Source: Archivesica marissinica
Taxonomy: Eukaryota; Mollusca; Bivalvia; Venerida; Vesicomyidae
NCBI GenBank assembly: GCA_014843695.1
Contig: CM026400.1
Location: 36,316,234-36,380,233, forward strand
Direction: 5' to 3'
DNA: 64,000 nt
The number at the start of each line of letters is the position of its first letter. Position 1 is the stretch's first letter. Below the pieces are notes generated by a model that worked only from the letters and a program-made list of their open reading frames with translations, was not told where the DNA came from and ran no database searches. A program made the translations under genes and the position numbers. This document shows positions 10,411 through 20,172 of the stretch, piece by piece.

Positions 10411-10629
10411 TTAGTTTATACAAATTTATTTAGCTCGATTGTGAAACAAGTTCTTACAACTTGAATTAATCACTCTCAAGACCTCATTCCTGGTGGAATC
10501 CATCGCCACGAGGGAGAGAGGAGGCAACGTGGAATTCAATATGCCTTGCCTAAGGGCAATATCGTAACAGGTCGAGCGGGCTCGAACTCCAGACCTTTCC
10601 CACCTGAAGCGAACGGGCAATCACAACTT
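10411..10629 (-). mobile_element. SINE family 1 copy (minus)
   Basis: On the minus strand it has the family-1 B-box (GAGTTCGAGCCCGCTC), the body CCTCGTGGCGATGGATTCCA and the tail GTTTCACAATCGAGC with AAATAAATTTGTATAAA. The A-box end is decayed (GAAGTTGTGATTGCCC). Confidence 0.83.
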
Positions 10630-10768
10630 CCTCAAAGACTTGATATAGTTGGACGAGGTATCAAACTTAAAACCCGTGGATTACTAGTTGATCACTGGAC
10701 AACTAATCCATCGCCGACATAAACAGTCATGTTCTCCGGGTGTTGTAGAAGTGAACTTGCTATTTCAG

Positions 10769-10830
10769 GTGTTGCATTGTTGACAAATGCTCCTGAGCGA
10801 ATACCTGAGAAGAAACAGAAAAAGGAGGAG
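10769..10830 (+). CDS. ATP13A1: P5A ATPase ATP13A1, exon D
   Basis: Between CTATTTCAG and GTAGAC. Two bases complete the Gly codon begun in exon C, then 20 codons give VALLTNAPERIPEKKQKKEE. VALL.NAPER follows directly on the VG of exon C in ATP13A1, so the join is well supported. The lysine- and glutamate-rich end starts the variable cytosolic linker between the P-domain and membrane helix M5. Confidence 0.88.
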
Positions 10831-10894
10831 GTAGACCATCTATCACAGTTTAATAAGGAAACAATTGCAAATATACAGATTTTAGATATATATC

Positions 10895-11110
10895 TCCGTG
10901 GCCTATGGAGCGGGAGGTCGAAGGTTCGAACCTTGTTAGGGGTTCGTTCTAATATGGCCGGTTGGTGAGATGCCAGCTAGTTAAATAATGGTTACCGATT
11001 GCCTAACTGGCGCCTGGCCTTCAAGGATATGATTCGGGAAGTACTGATGTTCATAAGAGGTGTCTCATAAGTCAATAACGGCTGCCCCATTAAATATGGG
11101 AGACACTATA
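10895..11110 (+). mobile_element. Possible tRNA-related SINE, fourth type
   Basis: TCCGTGGCCTATGGAGCGG followed by a B-box-like AAGGTTCGAACCTTG resembles a tRNA-derived head. The rest (to GGGAGACACTATAATAAAC) is single-copy in this window, so the call rests on the head alone. A separate fragment near 11360 with GAAGCGCCGTTAAACC looks like the 3' end of another SINE. Confidence 0.4.
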
Positions 11111-11451
11111 ATAAACAAACACTACTTTATATTGTTGCATTTTTAAAAGAATCACATCTTTTCCATAAATTGCAACATTTTACTGGTTTATATACAGTTT
11201 ACAACTGACGTTTTTTTGTCATTATGTTTTTACATCTTGATAAATTGTATTGCAATTGACCTTTCGTCATTACAATTTTACTATATACATATATTTTATC
11301 TACATATATTTTTAACTATCTTGTATACACTATACTTAGCCCGGAGCGATATAGCCTGAATTATGTTGAAGCGCCGTTAAACCAAATACCTCACACATAT
11401 ACATTGTTCATTCTAGGTCAGAATGTTTTGGAGAAGTGAGAATGTGCATCT

Positions 11452-11697
11452 TTAACCCTTTCAACCCCACAGGCCTCTAAATAGGCTTATGAAAAGTGTA
11501 GATCCAGATGAGCCGGCTCGTGACGAGCCGTCTCATCAGGATCTGCACTTTTTTGCCAGTAATAATTATTACTATTTTTAGATAAAATTACCCATTTTGA
11601 TAAATGAACTGGTCCAAAGGTAATTTTCTTATTAATTTATTGGTCTGAAAATATCATGGACCAGTCCATGTCAGTTACTTGGGGTTGAATGGGTTAA
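11452..11697 (+). mobile_element. MITE family C copy, nested in another repeat
   Basis: Bounded by TTAA (11452-11455 and 11694-11697), with inverted ends TTAACCCTTTCAACCCC and GGGGTTGAATGGGTTAA. It contains an internal hairpin, GATGAGCCGGCTCG and CGAGCCGTCTCATC. The sequences on both sides (GAGAAGTGAGAA and GGTGTTATTTAATA) are close together in the related repeat at 17890-17945, showing that this MITE inserted into a copy of that repeat. Confidence 0.82.
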
Positions 11698-12346
11698 TTG
11701 GTGTTATTTAATATATTTCAACAAAATACGGTTACAATGACCATTAAATATAACATTTGAATAGAAGGGGTGCTTTATAATGGGCCAGTGTATCTTACTG
11801 GACAGAATGTTGTATGACAATTGTAAAAAAAAAAAATTATATAAATTTATTTAGTGATAAGTGGGGCTCCCAGAGGCGATGTCGGGTCATTAGGTCGACT
11901 ATATATATTATTATTATATAAACTATAAACATGATAAATTTACAAAACAAAATAAAATAACTACAATTTAATATAATGTTTATACCTGAACACTGAGACT
12001 AATAATCTAGGAGCAAAGGGGATGGGCAACAAGCATTACCATGTAGAGTTAGAATAAACCGATAGTCGCCTAGCTTCTTATTCCCCCCGTCAATAACGGA
12101 ACCCAATCTATTTGCTGAATCAATTGTTCACACTGACAGCGGTAACATAAATGTCAAGGTCGACGAAAATGGGAGCAAAGGAAGTTTAAATACTGAAAAG
12201 ATTACTGACAGGTTCTTCTTGCCAGCAGTCATCCTCTTAGCTTTACATTTTGACTGATTTATACGACTAAAATAATTCAGCTTAGCACAATAACTAATAA
12301 CTGTATATACAACTGGACAAATGGTGTCTGAAGATGACTTGGGCTT
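11698..12346. other. Intron: remainder of an interspersed repeat, then unremarkable AT-rich DNA
   Basis: 11698-11900 shares GCCAGTGTATCTTACTGGAC, a poly-A tract and AGTGATAAGTGG with the repeat at 17935-18080. From about 11900 to 12346 I recognise nothing. Confidence 0.55.
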
Positions 12347-12359
12347 GACTGGATTGTAC

Positions 12360-12425
12360 ACACATCTGGAATGATGATGATGATGACGATGATGAGATGA
12401 CGATGTATGAATGATTGATTGATGA
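12360..12425 (+). repeat. GATGAT low-complexity tract
   Basis: An imperfect GATGAT/GACGAT microsatellite. On the complementary strand it reads as a spurious histidine-rich frame. Confidence 0.8.
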
Positions 12426-12470
12426 TGTGTAATGGTCATTTATGTTTAAGACATGTTTCCATACTGTATT

Positions 12471-13161
12471 CAGGACAATGATATACCGGTACTATTGATT
12501 ATTTCTATGACTTCAGGACAATGATATACCGGTACTATTGATTATTTCTATGTTATCAGGACAATGATATACCGGTACTATTGATTATTTCTATGTTATC
12601 AGGACAATGATATACCGGTACTATTGGTTATTTCTATGTTATCAGGACAATGATATACCGGTACTATTGATTATTTCTATGACTTCAGGACAATGATATA
12701 CCGGTACTATTGGTTATTTCTATGTTATCAGGACAATGATATACCGGTACTATTGATTATTTCTATGTTATCAGGACAATGGTATACCGGTACTATTGAT
12801 TATTTCTATGTTATCAGGACAATGATATACCGGTACTATTGGTTATTTCTATGTTATCAGGACAATGATATACCGGTACTATTGATTATTTCTATGTTAT
12901 CAGGACAATGATATACCGGTACTATTGGTTATTTCTATGTTATCAGGACAATGATATACCGGTACTATTGATTATTTCTATGACTTCAGGACAATGATAT
13001 ACCGGTACTATTGGTTATTTCTATGTTATCAGGACAATGATATACCGGTACTATTGATTATTTCTATGTTATCAGGACAATGATATACCGGTACTATTGA
13101 TTATTTCTATGACTTCAGGACAATGATATACCGGTACTATTGATTATTTCTATGACTTCAG
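12471..13161 (+). repeat. 43-bp array carrying exon E acceptor copies
   Basis: Sixteen units of exactly 43 bp from 12471, each starting CAGGACAATGATATACCGG. CAG plus GACAATGA are the real acceptor and the first eight bases of exon E. Two unit types alternate, with TATGTTATCAG or TATGACTTCAG before the exon-like part. The final TATGACTTCAG is the genuine acceptor of exon E. ACCGGT is a conserved palindrome in every unit. Confidence 0.95.
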
Positions 13162-13287
13162 GACAATGAAGCAGGCACATCAGCATCCAATCATGTGTCA
13201 GACAAGATGGCCGCCAGGGGTAAGGCTGTCGGTCGAGCTGCCAAACAAAGGGCCATTGCAAGGGGAGATAACATGGCTCCATCTCAG
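13162..13287 (+). CDS. ATP13A1: P5A ATPase ATP13A1, exon E (variable linker)
   Basis: 42 whole codons, phase 0 at both ends, between TATGACTTCAG and GTAGGC. It starts DNEAGTSASNH and ends ARGDNMAPSQ, with a basic stretch AARGKAVGRAAKQR. Its place between VALLTNAPER and [13 protein letters not shown] corresponds to the poorly conserved cytosolic linker of ATP13A1. It is accepted on phase continuity, open frame and position rather than strong sequence conservation. The acceptor sits at the end of the 43-bp array that repeats it. Confidence 0.78.
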
Positions 13288-13429
13288 GTAGGCCATGCCA
13301 AGATTTTTCATTTATTTGCAAAAACTGCTGAAGCTTTAAATTTCTACACTTTCAAAGTGTCAAGTTATATTACCAACACACATAAAATTTCATATTGAAT
13401 GTTGTTCAAATAGTATTTATTTATGTCTT

Positions 13430-13490
13430 CCCCAAGGAGGGGCCAGGGAAGGGAGGGGCCAGGGAACGGAGGGGCCAGGGAGGGAGACAT
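13430..13490 (+). repeat. G-rich short tandem repeat
   Basis: Three near-copies of GGAGGGGCCAGGGAA lie in the intron about 150 bp after exon E. Several GGG runs within 60 bp make a G-quadruplex possible on the transcript strand. Confidence 0.75.
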
Positions 13491-13714
13491 ATTGATTTTG
13501 TACATTCTCTCTGTCTGTCACACAGTTTCTCCGGACAAGGTTATCTAAAGCCTTTGTCGGATTTTCACAGGGCCGATCAGAATCAAGCGTGATTTATGTA
13601 TATCAGCATCGTGTTTCACTCAGTTTTGGCCCTTTTCCATTATTTCATTACTTCACTAAAGCAACAATGGTTGTTAGATATGTGGGTTTTTTCGAAAACA
13701 ATTTCATTTATTTC

Positions 13715-13983
13715 GAGTCCGCCTCCGTGGTCGAGTGGTTAAGGTCGCTGACTTGTATACCGCTGTAACCTATCATCACTGATGGTCACGGGTTCGAGCC
13801 CCGCTCAGACCGTGTCTCATTTATATGAAAACGTTGGCAGTTTCTTACGGAGGTTGGTGCACACAAGTACTGGTTAACCGTTGGAGCCTGCTCAGGAAAG
13901 GTGTTGTTAGGTAAACTGCCTGCCGGCGATATAGCCCAAAATGGTGCTGATGCAGGCGTTAAACCCGAAATATAACATAACAT
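13715..13983 (+). mobile_element. SINE family 2 copy with 15-bp target-site duplication
   Basis: This is the best preserved family-2 copy. The head is GTCCGCCTCCGTGGTCGAG, the B-box CACGGGTTCGAGCCCC, the body GCCTGCCGGCGATATAGCCC and the tail AACATAACAT. The 15-bp duplication AATTTCATTTATTTC is at 13700-13714 and 13984-13998, which fixes both ends. Confidence 0.92.
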
Positions 13984-14235
13984 AATTTCATTTATTTCAA
14001 ACAATACAACATATACAACTATATAGATGTTATTTGCTCATCATTACTGCACTAATGCAACAATGGTCGTGAGACATGTGGTTTTTTTTGCGAAAACGAT
14101 TTCGTTTAAACATAGTCTATTTCAAACAATACAACATATACAAATATATAGATTTTATTTACTCAGCAGGCAAAGGGTTAATGTATAAAAATCTTGTAAT
14201 AATGTTTTTCATATTCATGTGATTTCATTTTTCAG

Positions 14236-14353
14236 AAAAAGTTGCAGACCATGTTGAAAGATTTGGAAGAAGAAGAGAAGGCTGCTGTTGTTAGACTGGG
14301 CGACGCCAGTATAGCATCGCCATTCACCTCTAAACTCTCTACCATACTATGTA
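14236..14353 (+). CDS. ATP13A1: P5A ATPase ATP13A1, exon F
   Basis: Between TTTTTCAG and GTAAGT: 39 codons plus one base. [14 protein letters not shown] leads into [31 protein letters not shown] is a strongly conserved P5A signature just before membrane helix M5. The extra base A joins TT of exon G to make Ile, giving [14 protein letters not shown], as in other ATP13A1 proteins. The last ~61 nt of this exon plus the donor are the founder of the following 71-bp array. Confidence 0.94.
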
Positions 14354-16750
14354 GTAAGTAGACTGGGAGATAGATGCCGGTATAGCATCGCCATTCACCT
14401 CTAAACTCTCTACCATATTATGTAGTAAGTAGGCTGGGTGATAGATGCCGGTATAGCATCGCCATTCACCTCTAAACTCTACCATACTATGTAGTAAGTA
14501 GGCTGGGTGATAGATGCCGGTATAGCATCGCCATTCACCTCTAAACTCTCTACCATACTATGTAGTAAGTAGGCTGGGAGATAGATGCCAGTATACCATC
14601 GCTGCTCACCTCTAAACTCTCTACCATACTCTGTAGTAAGTAGGCTGGGAGATAGATGCCGGTATAGCATCGCTGCTCACCTCTAAACTCTCTACCATAC
14701 TATGTAGTAAGTAGGCTGGGAGATAGATGCCGGTATACCATCGCTGCTCACCTCTAAACTCTCTACCATACTATGTAGTAAGTAGGCTGGGAGATAGATG
14801 CCGGTATAGCATTGCTGATCACCTCTAAATTCTCTACCATACTATGTAGTAAGTAGGCTGGGTGATAGATGCTGGTATAGCATCACTGCTCACCTCTAAA
14901 CTCTCTACCATACTATGTAGTAAGTAGGCTGAGAGATAGATGCCGGTATAGCATCGCTGCTCACCTCTAAACTCTCTACCATACTATGTAGTAAGTAGGC
15001 TGGGTGATAGATGCCGGTATAGCATCGCTGCTCACCTCTAAGCTCTCTACCATACTATGTAGTAAGTAGGCTGGGTGATAGATGCCGGTATAGCATCGCT
15101 GCTCACCTCTAAACTCTCTACCATACTATGTAGTAAGTAGGCTGGGTGATAGATGCCGGTATAGCATCGCCATTCACCTCTAAACTCTCTACCATACTAT
15201 GTAGTAAGTAGGCTGGGAGATAGATGCCGGTATAGCATCGCTGCTCACCTCTAAACTCTCTACCATACTATGTAGTAAGTAGGCTGGGTGATAGATGCCG
15301 GTATAGCATCGCTGCTCACCTCTAAGCTCTCTACCATACTATGTAGTAAGTAGGCTGGGTGATAGATGCCGGTATAGCATCGCCATTCACCTCTAAACTC
15401 TCTACCATACTATGTAGTAAGTAGGCTGGGTGATAGATGCCGGTATGGCATCGCCATTCACCTCTAAACTCTCTACCATACTATGTAGTAAGTAGGCTGG
15501 GAGATAGATGCCGGTATAGCATCGCTGCTCACCTCTAAACTCTCTACCATACTATGTAGTAAGTAGGCTGGGTGATAGATGCCGGTATAGCATCGCTGCT
15601 CACCTCTAAGCTCTCTACCATACTATGTAGTAAGTAGGCTGGGTGATAGATGCCGGTATAGCATCGCTGCTCACCTCTAAACTCTCTACCATACTATGTA
15701 GTAAGTAGGCTGGGTGATAGATGCCGGTATAGCATCGCTGCTCACCTCTAAACTCTCTACCATACTATGTAGTAAGTAGGCTGGGTGATAGATGCCGGTA
15801 TAGCATCGCTGCTCACCTCTAAACTCTCTACCATACTATGTAGTAAGTAGGCTGGGTGATAGATGCCGGTATAGCATCGCTGCTCACCTCTAAACTCTCT
15901 ACCATACTATGTAGTAAGTAGGCTGGGTGATAGATGCCGGTATAGCATCGCTGCTCACCTCTAAACTCTCTACCATACTATGTAGTAAGTAGGCTGGGAG
16001 ATAGATGCCGGTATACCATCGCTGCTCACCTCTAAACTCTACCATACTATGTAGTAAGTAGGCTGGGAGATAGATGCCAGTATACCATCGCTGCTCACCT
16101 CTAAGCTCTCTACCATACTATGTAGTAAGTAGGCTGGGAGATAGATGCCGGTATAGCATCGCCATTCACCTCTAAACTCTCTACCATACTATGTAGTAAG
16201 TAGGCTGGGAGATAGATGCCGGTATACCATCGCTGCTCACCTCTAAACTCTACCATACTATGTAGTAAGTAGGCTGGGAGATAGATGCCGGTATACAATC
16301 GCTGCTCACCTCTAAACTCTCTACCATACTATGTAGTAAGTAGGCTGGGATATAGATGCCGGTATACCATCGCTGCTCACCTCTAAACTCTCTACCATAC
16401 TATGTAGTAAGTAGGCTGGGAGATAGATGCCGGTATACCATCGCTGCTCGCCTCTAAGCTCTCTACCATACTATGTAGTAAGTAGGCTGAGAGATAGATG
16501 CCGGTATACCATCGCTGCTCACCTCTAAGCTCTCTACCATACTATGTAGTAAGTAGGCTGGGAGATAGATGCCGGTATACAATCGCTGCTCACCTCTAAA
16601 CTCTCTACCATACTATGTAGTAAGTAGGCTGGGAGATAGATACCGGTATACCATCGCTGCTCACCTCTAAACTCTCTACCATACTATGTAGTAAGTAGGC
16701 TGGGAGATGGATGTCGGTATACCATCGCTGCTCACCTCTAAGCTCTACCA
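14354..16750 (+). repeat. 71-bp array of exon F 3'-half plus donor
   Basis: About 34 units of 71 bp (some 67-68). Each carries an altered copy of the last ~61 nt of exon F (GCATCGC..TTCACCTCTAAAC, CTCTCTACCATACTATGTA) followed by the donor GTAAGT. Early units keep the exon-like ATCGCCATTCACC; most later ones have ATCGCTGCTCACC. The array ends in GAAGCTCTACCATCCTC-like decay near 16750. Reading on from exon F gives the stop TAG within three codons. Confidence 0.95.
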
Positions 16751-16975
16751 TCCTCTGGTCCGGAGACCGTTCGGTTTCGAGGTGTTTAGTACATTACACA
16801 ATTTTACCGTTTATCACAAATACGAAAAATATTTAAATGTATTAGCATAAACGATTGCGCAACAGCCTTTGACAATATATTTTTAATCACTCCCGATTGT
16901 GGAGATGAAAGCATGTATATGTGTCCATTTTTGTTATAGTGGGATGTTGCACAACACAAGTTGAGTTCTAAGTCT
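16751..16975. other. Intron sequence without recognised feature
   Basis: Short single-copy intron stretch between two arrays. Nothing recognised. Confidence 0.5.
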
Positions 16976-17324
16976 CAGTTTGTCAGATCATTAAATACAC
17001 TAAACCAGTTTCCCATCTATGTTTCAGTTTGTCATATCATTAAATACACTAAACCAGTTTCCCGTCTATGTTTCAGTTTGTCATATCATTAAATACACTA
17101 ATCCAGTTTCCCTGTCTATGTCTCAGTTTGTCAGATCATTAAATACACTAAACCAGTTTCCCATCTATGTTTCAGTTTGTCATATCATTAAATACACTAA
17201 ACCAGTTCCCCATCTATGTTTCAGTTTGTCATATCATTAAATACACTAATCCAGTTTCCCTGTCTATGTCTCAGTTTGTCAGATCATTAAATACACTAAT
17301 CCAGTTTCCCCATCTATGTTTCAG
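16976..17324 (+). repeat. 49-bp array carrying exon G acceptor copies
   Basis: Decoy CAG positions are near 16976, 17025, 17074, 17124, 17173, 17222 and 17272, and the true one is at 17322-17324. Units are 49-50 bp: CAG, TTTGTCATATCATTAAA (first 17 bases of exon G, or the variant TTTGTCAGATCATTAAA), TACACTAAACCAG, TTTCCCATCTATGTTT. The last unit passes directly into exon G. Confidence 0.94.
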
Positions 17325-17521
17325 TTTGTCATATCATTAAACAAGGACGATGTACACTTGTGACAACACTGCAGATGTTTAAGATCCTGGCATTGAATGC
17401 TTTAATCTTGGCATACAGTCAAAGTGTTCTGTTCCTGGCGGGTGTCAAGTTTAGCGATACGCAGGCTACGTTGCAGGGACTTCTATTGGCTGGGTGTTTC
17501 CTATTTATATCCAGATCAAAG
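17325..17521 (+). CDS. ATP13A1: P5A ATPase ATP13A1, exon G (helices M5-M6)
   Basis: Between CTATGTTTCAG and GTATGT; two bases complete the Ile codon from exon F, then 65 codons, ending phase 0. It encodes [19 protein letters not shown] and then two hydrophobic helices, [17 protein letters not shown] and [19 protein letters not shown], separated by AGVKFSD. These correspond to M5 and M6 of the six C-terminal membrane helices. QGRC.LV.T.QM.KILALN is highly conserved from yeast to animals, making this one of the most secure exons. Confidence 0.95.
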
Positions 17522-17880
17522 GTATGTTAGTACATTTATCTTATTGCTGTCAAATTTAGAAATGTCAACGTTGTCGTTGGCGATGACAATGGCGTCATTT
17601 ATTGCGTCACACATTGTCGAAAAAATGTAAGTTGATGTAAATTTCTGTGTACGTTAATTTTTCAAAAAGATATTTTTACACAGTAAGCAAACTTTTGATA
17701 ACTTTTCATACGATATATGCTGCATTTTGGTTTAGGCCTGTAGGACTTGGTAATAAAACAAAACAGACGTTTCAGCAGTCGCGATATTCTTGTTTATTGG
17801 CTTACGAGGGATAAAAAAAAAAGACGGATAAAAAAAATGGCGGTGACCATAGAGAATGGAAATAACCGTCTGGGCTGACC
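17522..17880. other. Intron sequence without recognised feature
   Basis: The start of the intron after exon G. Two A-rich tracts (around 17810 and 17830) are the only structure seen. Confidence 0.5.
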
Positions 17881-18140
17881 CACATTTTTGGGAGAAGTGA
17901 GAAGTACGCAATTGCGTAATCTAATGGTATTATTTAATAAATTTCAACAATGACCAGTGTATCTTACTGGACAATATTTTGTCTGAAAATGACCAGTGTA
18001 TCTTACTGGACAATATTTTGTCTGAAAAAAAAAAAGATTTAATGTTTTTTTTTAGTGAGAAGTGATATGCCCCCAGGGGGCGAAGTCAGGGTCCCAAAAT
18101 GGCGACTACTTCACCCATGTCGCCCTCTAGTCCATATTTA
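17881..18140 (+). mobile_element. Interspersed repeat, uninterrupted relative of 11430-11900
   Basis: It contains GGGAGAAGTGAGAAG, GGTATTATTTAATAAATTTC, two tandem 42-bp-spaced copies of GACCAGTGTATCTTACTGGA, a poly-A run, and GCGACTACTTCACCCATGTC. The shared words with 11430-11900 occur in the same order but without the MITE that splits that copy. Its class is unknown. Confidence 0.6.
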
Positions 18141-18365
18141 ATGATATTCTCCATGGAAGTACCGTGGTTGTGATACGTGAAAATTACCCTTTGCATATAT
18201 TAAATGCCCAGATGTTTTACAAGTACATGCAGATATAACATGCTCAGATATACATGCATGGGTGGCGTTTCACAAGTCATCATGCATACGTTCGGAGAAT
18301 TCCAAATACTTTATATGCTTCTGATTGGGAACGTTGACAAAGAAAAACACTGAAATCGGCCGAAA

Positions 18366-18484
18366 TATACCGGTGTAACAGGAAATTTACCCCGCCTGAA
18401 AATCCCCCCCCCCCATATTTCCTAGGATATTTAAAGAAGATTTGGAAGATTTCCAGGGGGGAAGATTTCCTGTGACACCGGATA
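18366..18484. mobile_element. Small inverted-repeat element
   Basis: The left arm CCGGTGTAACAGGAAATTTA and right arm GATTTCCTGTGACACCGG face each other across about 70 bp containing a C-run and CCAGGGGGGAAG. This fits a very short MITE or a hairpin-forming intron segment. Confidence 0.6.
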
Positions 18485-18940
18485 CACTGTGATACTCTGA
18501 AATGTTTTCAAGACTTCTTTTTTCTATTAAGCTTTCAATGAATGATTGAGTTTTCTCAGGAAAAGATAACTTCATCAGCCACTGTTTTTTAAACAGTGAA
18601 AGGTGGCATTTTCTCTGTCACTTCTTTTATGTATCGTTACTATCGTATTCCTCCGCAGTTGGATGTACTTTTGTATTTTAGCTATTTTCTGACAATCATG
18701 AACAGCTAATTATAAAGTAATATATTCTAATGAATTTGTTTTGTCTGTAGTTTTTAATATATTACTTATTACGGACGTTCACACTAGCGTAAGTGGTTGA
18801 GCGGTTGTGTATTGTAGTGAAATGAGGTTCCCGACAGGGGCAGTTAAAATTAATCAAATTTGATAACAAATATTACATCAGCCACAATCCTTGGAAAATC
18901 ATAAAAGAAAAAGAAGATTTGTGTTTATTAGTGTAAGATA
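18485..18940. other. Intron sequence without recognised feature
   Basis: AT-rich intron between exons G and H. No element or exon recognised. Confidence 0.5.
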
Positions 18941-18944
18941 GGAA

Positions 18945-19028
18945 TGTATTTCATCGAGTGATCACCGAAAATTGTATTTCATCGAGTGATCACCGAAAAT
19001 TGTATTTCATCGAGTGGCGTGATCACCA
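18945..19028 (+). repeat. 28-bp tandem triplication
   Basis: Three copies of GTATTTCATCGAGTG..ATCACC. It ends about 26 bp before exon H but does not contain that exon's acceptor. Confidence 0.85.
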
Positions 19029-19054
19029 AATATCCTCCTATTTGTTTCTTTCAG

Positions 19055-19194
19055 CCATTGAAGTATCTGTCTAAGCAACGGCCATTACCGAATATATTCA
19101 ACCTGTATACTATACTGACAGTACTTATTCAGTTCGGCATACACTTTGTCTCTTTGGTGTATCTAGTCCAGGAAGCTCAAATACTTGATCCAAG
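19055..19194 (+). CDS. ATP13A1: P5A ATPase ATP13A1, exon H (helix M7)
   Basis: Between TTTCTTTCAG and GTAAGC; 46 codons plus two bases. [20 protein letters not shown] begins the exon; the conserved PL..LS..RP..NIFN.Y pattern is typical of P5A ATPases. The hydrophobic run [19 protein letters not shown] forms M7. The end QEAQILDP plus AG joins with A of exon I to give Arg. The last 21 bases plus GTA are the repeat unit of the array that follows. The next exon is not downstream but on the opposite strand at 59773-59881. Confidence 0.94.
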
Positions 19195-19880
19195 GTAAGC
19201 TCAAATACTTGATCCAAGGTAAACTCAAATACTTGACCCAAGGTAAGCTCAAATACTTGATCCAAGGTAAGCTCAAATACTTGATCCAAGGTAAGCTCAA
19301 ATACTTGATCCAAGGTAAGCTCAAATACTTGATCCAAGGTAAGCTCAACTACTTGAGCCAAGGTAAGCTCAAATACTTGATCTAAGGTAAGCTCAAATAC
19401 TTGATCCAAGGTAAGCTCAAATACTTGATCCAAGGTACGCTCAAATACTTGATCCAAGGTAAGCTCAAATACTTGATCCAAGGTAAGCTCAAATACTTGA
19501 TCCAAGGTAAGCTCAAATACTTGATCCAAGGTAAGCTCAAATACTTGATCCAAGGTAAGCTCAACTACTTGATCCAAGGTAAGCTCAAATACTTGATCCA
19601 AGGTAAGCTCAAATACTTGATCCAAGGTAAGCTCAAATACTTGATCCAAGGTAAGCTCAAATACTTGATCCAAGGTAAGCTCAAATACTTGATCCAAGGT
19701 AAGCTCAACTACCTGAGCCAAGGTAAGCTCAAATACTTGATCCAAGGTAAGCTCAAATACTTGAGCCAAGGTAGCTCAAATATTTATCCAAGGTAAGCTC
19801 AAATACTTGACCCAATGTAAGCTCAAATACTTGAGCCAAGGTAGCTCAAATTATTTGATCCAAGGTAAGCTCAAATTGCT
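19195..19880 (+). repeat. 24-bp array of exon H 3' end plus donor
   Basis: About 28 units. The unit is AGCTCAAATACTTGATCCAAG (the final 21 bases of exon H, given here as AGCTCAAATACTTGA and TCCAAG) plus GTA. Each junction recreates the donor AAG-GTAAGC. Variants include ACTACTTGAGCC and ATTATTTGATCC, and units decay after about 19770. Because 24 is a multiple of three, both strands carry long open frames, but they have no independent support. In the exon H frame the first unit gives TAA at once. Confidence 0.96.
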
Positions 19881-19925
19881 TGATCCTGGATAAGCTCAAC
19901 CACACAATCAGATGCAAGCTCAAAT

Positions 19926-20172
19926 GATTTAGTTTATACAAATTTATTTTAGCTCAATTGCGAAACAAGTTCTTGCAACTTATATTAATCACTCTCGAGA
20001 CCTCATTCCTGATGGAATCCATCGCCACGTGGGAGAGAGAAGAGGCAACGTGGAATTTAAATGCCTTGCCTAAGTGCACAAGCGTTAACGGCTACAACTG
20101 GGTGCGAACCCGGCAGGAGGTACGCCTTTCGCACCTGAAGCGAATGCGCTACCACTGTGCTCTATCACGACC
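19926..20172 (-). mobile_element. SINE family 1 copy whose head opens the 19-bp satellite
   Basis: On the minus strand the tail, body (TGGCGATGGATTCCATCAGG) and a decayed B-box (GGGTTCGCACCCAGTTG) are recognisable. The head near 20150 reads GTGATAGAGCACAGTGGTAG and is continuous with the satellite, whose unit is the same head sequence. The SINE is therefore the probable founder of the array. Confidence 0.88.

Noticed and set aside
19125..19796. Frames of 130-214 codons in the 24-bp array
   Set aside because: Period 24 keeps frames open; the array is intronic and derived from the exon H end.
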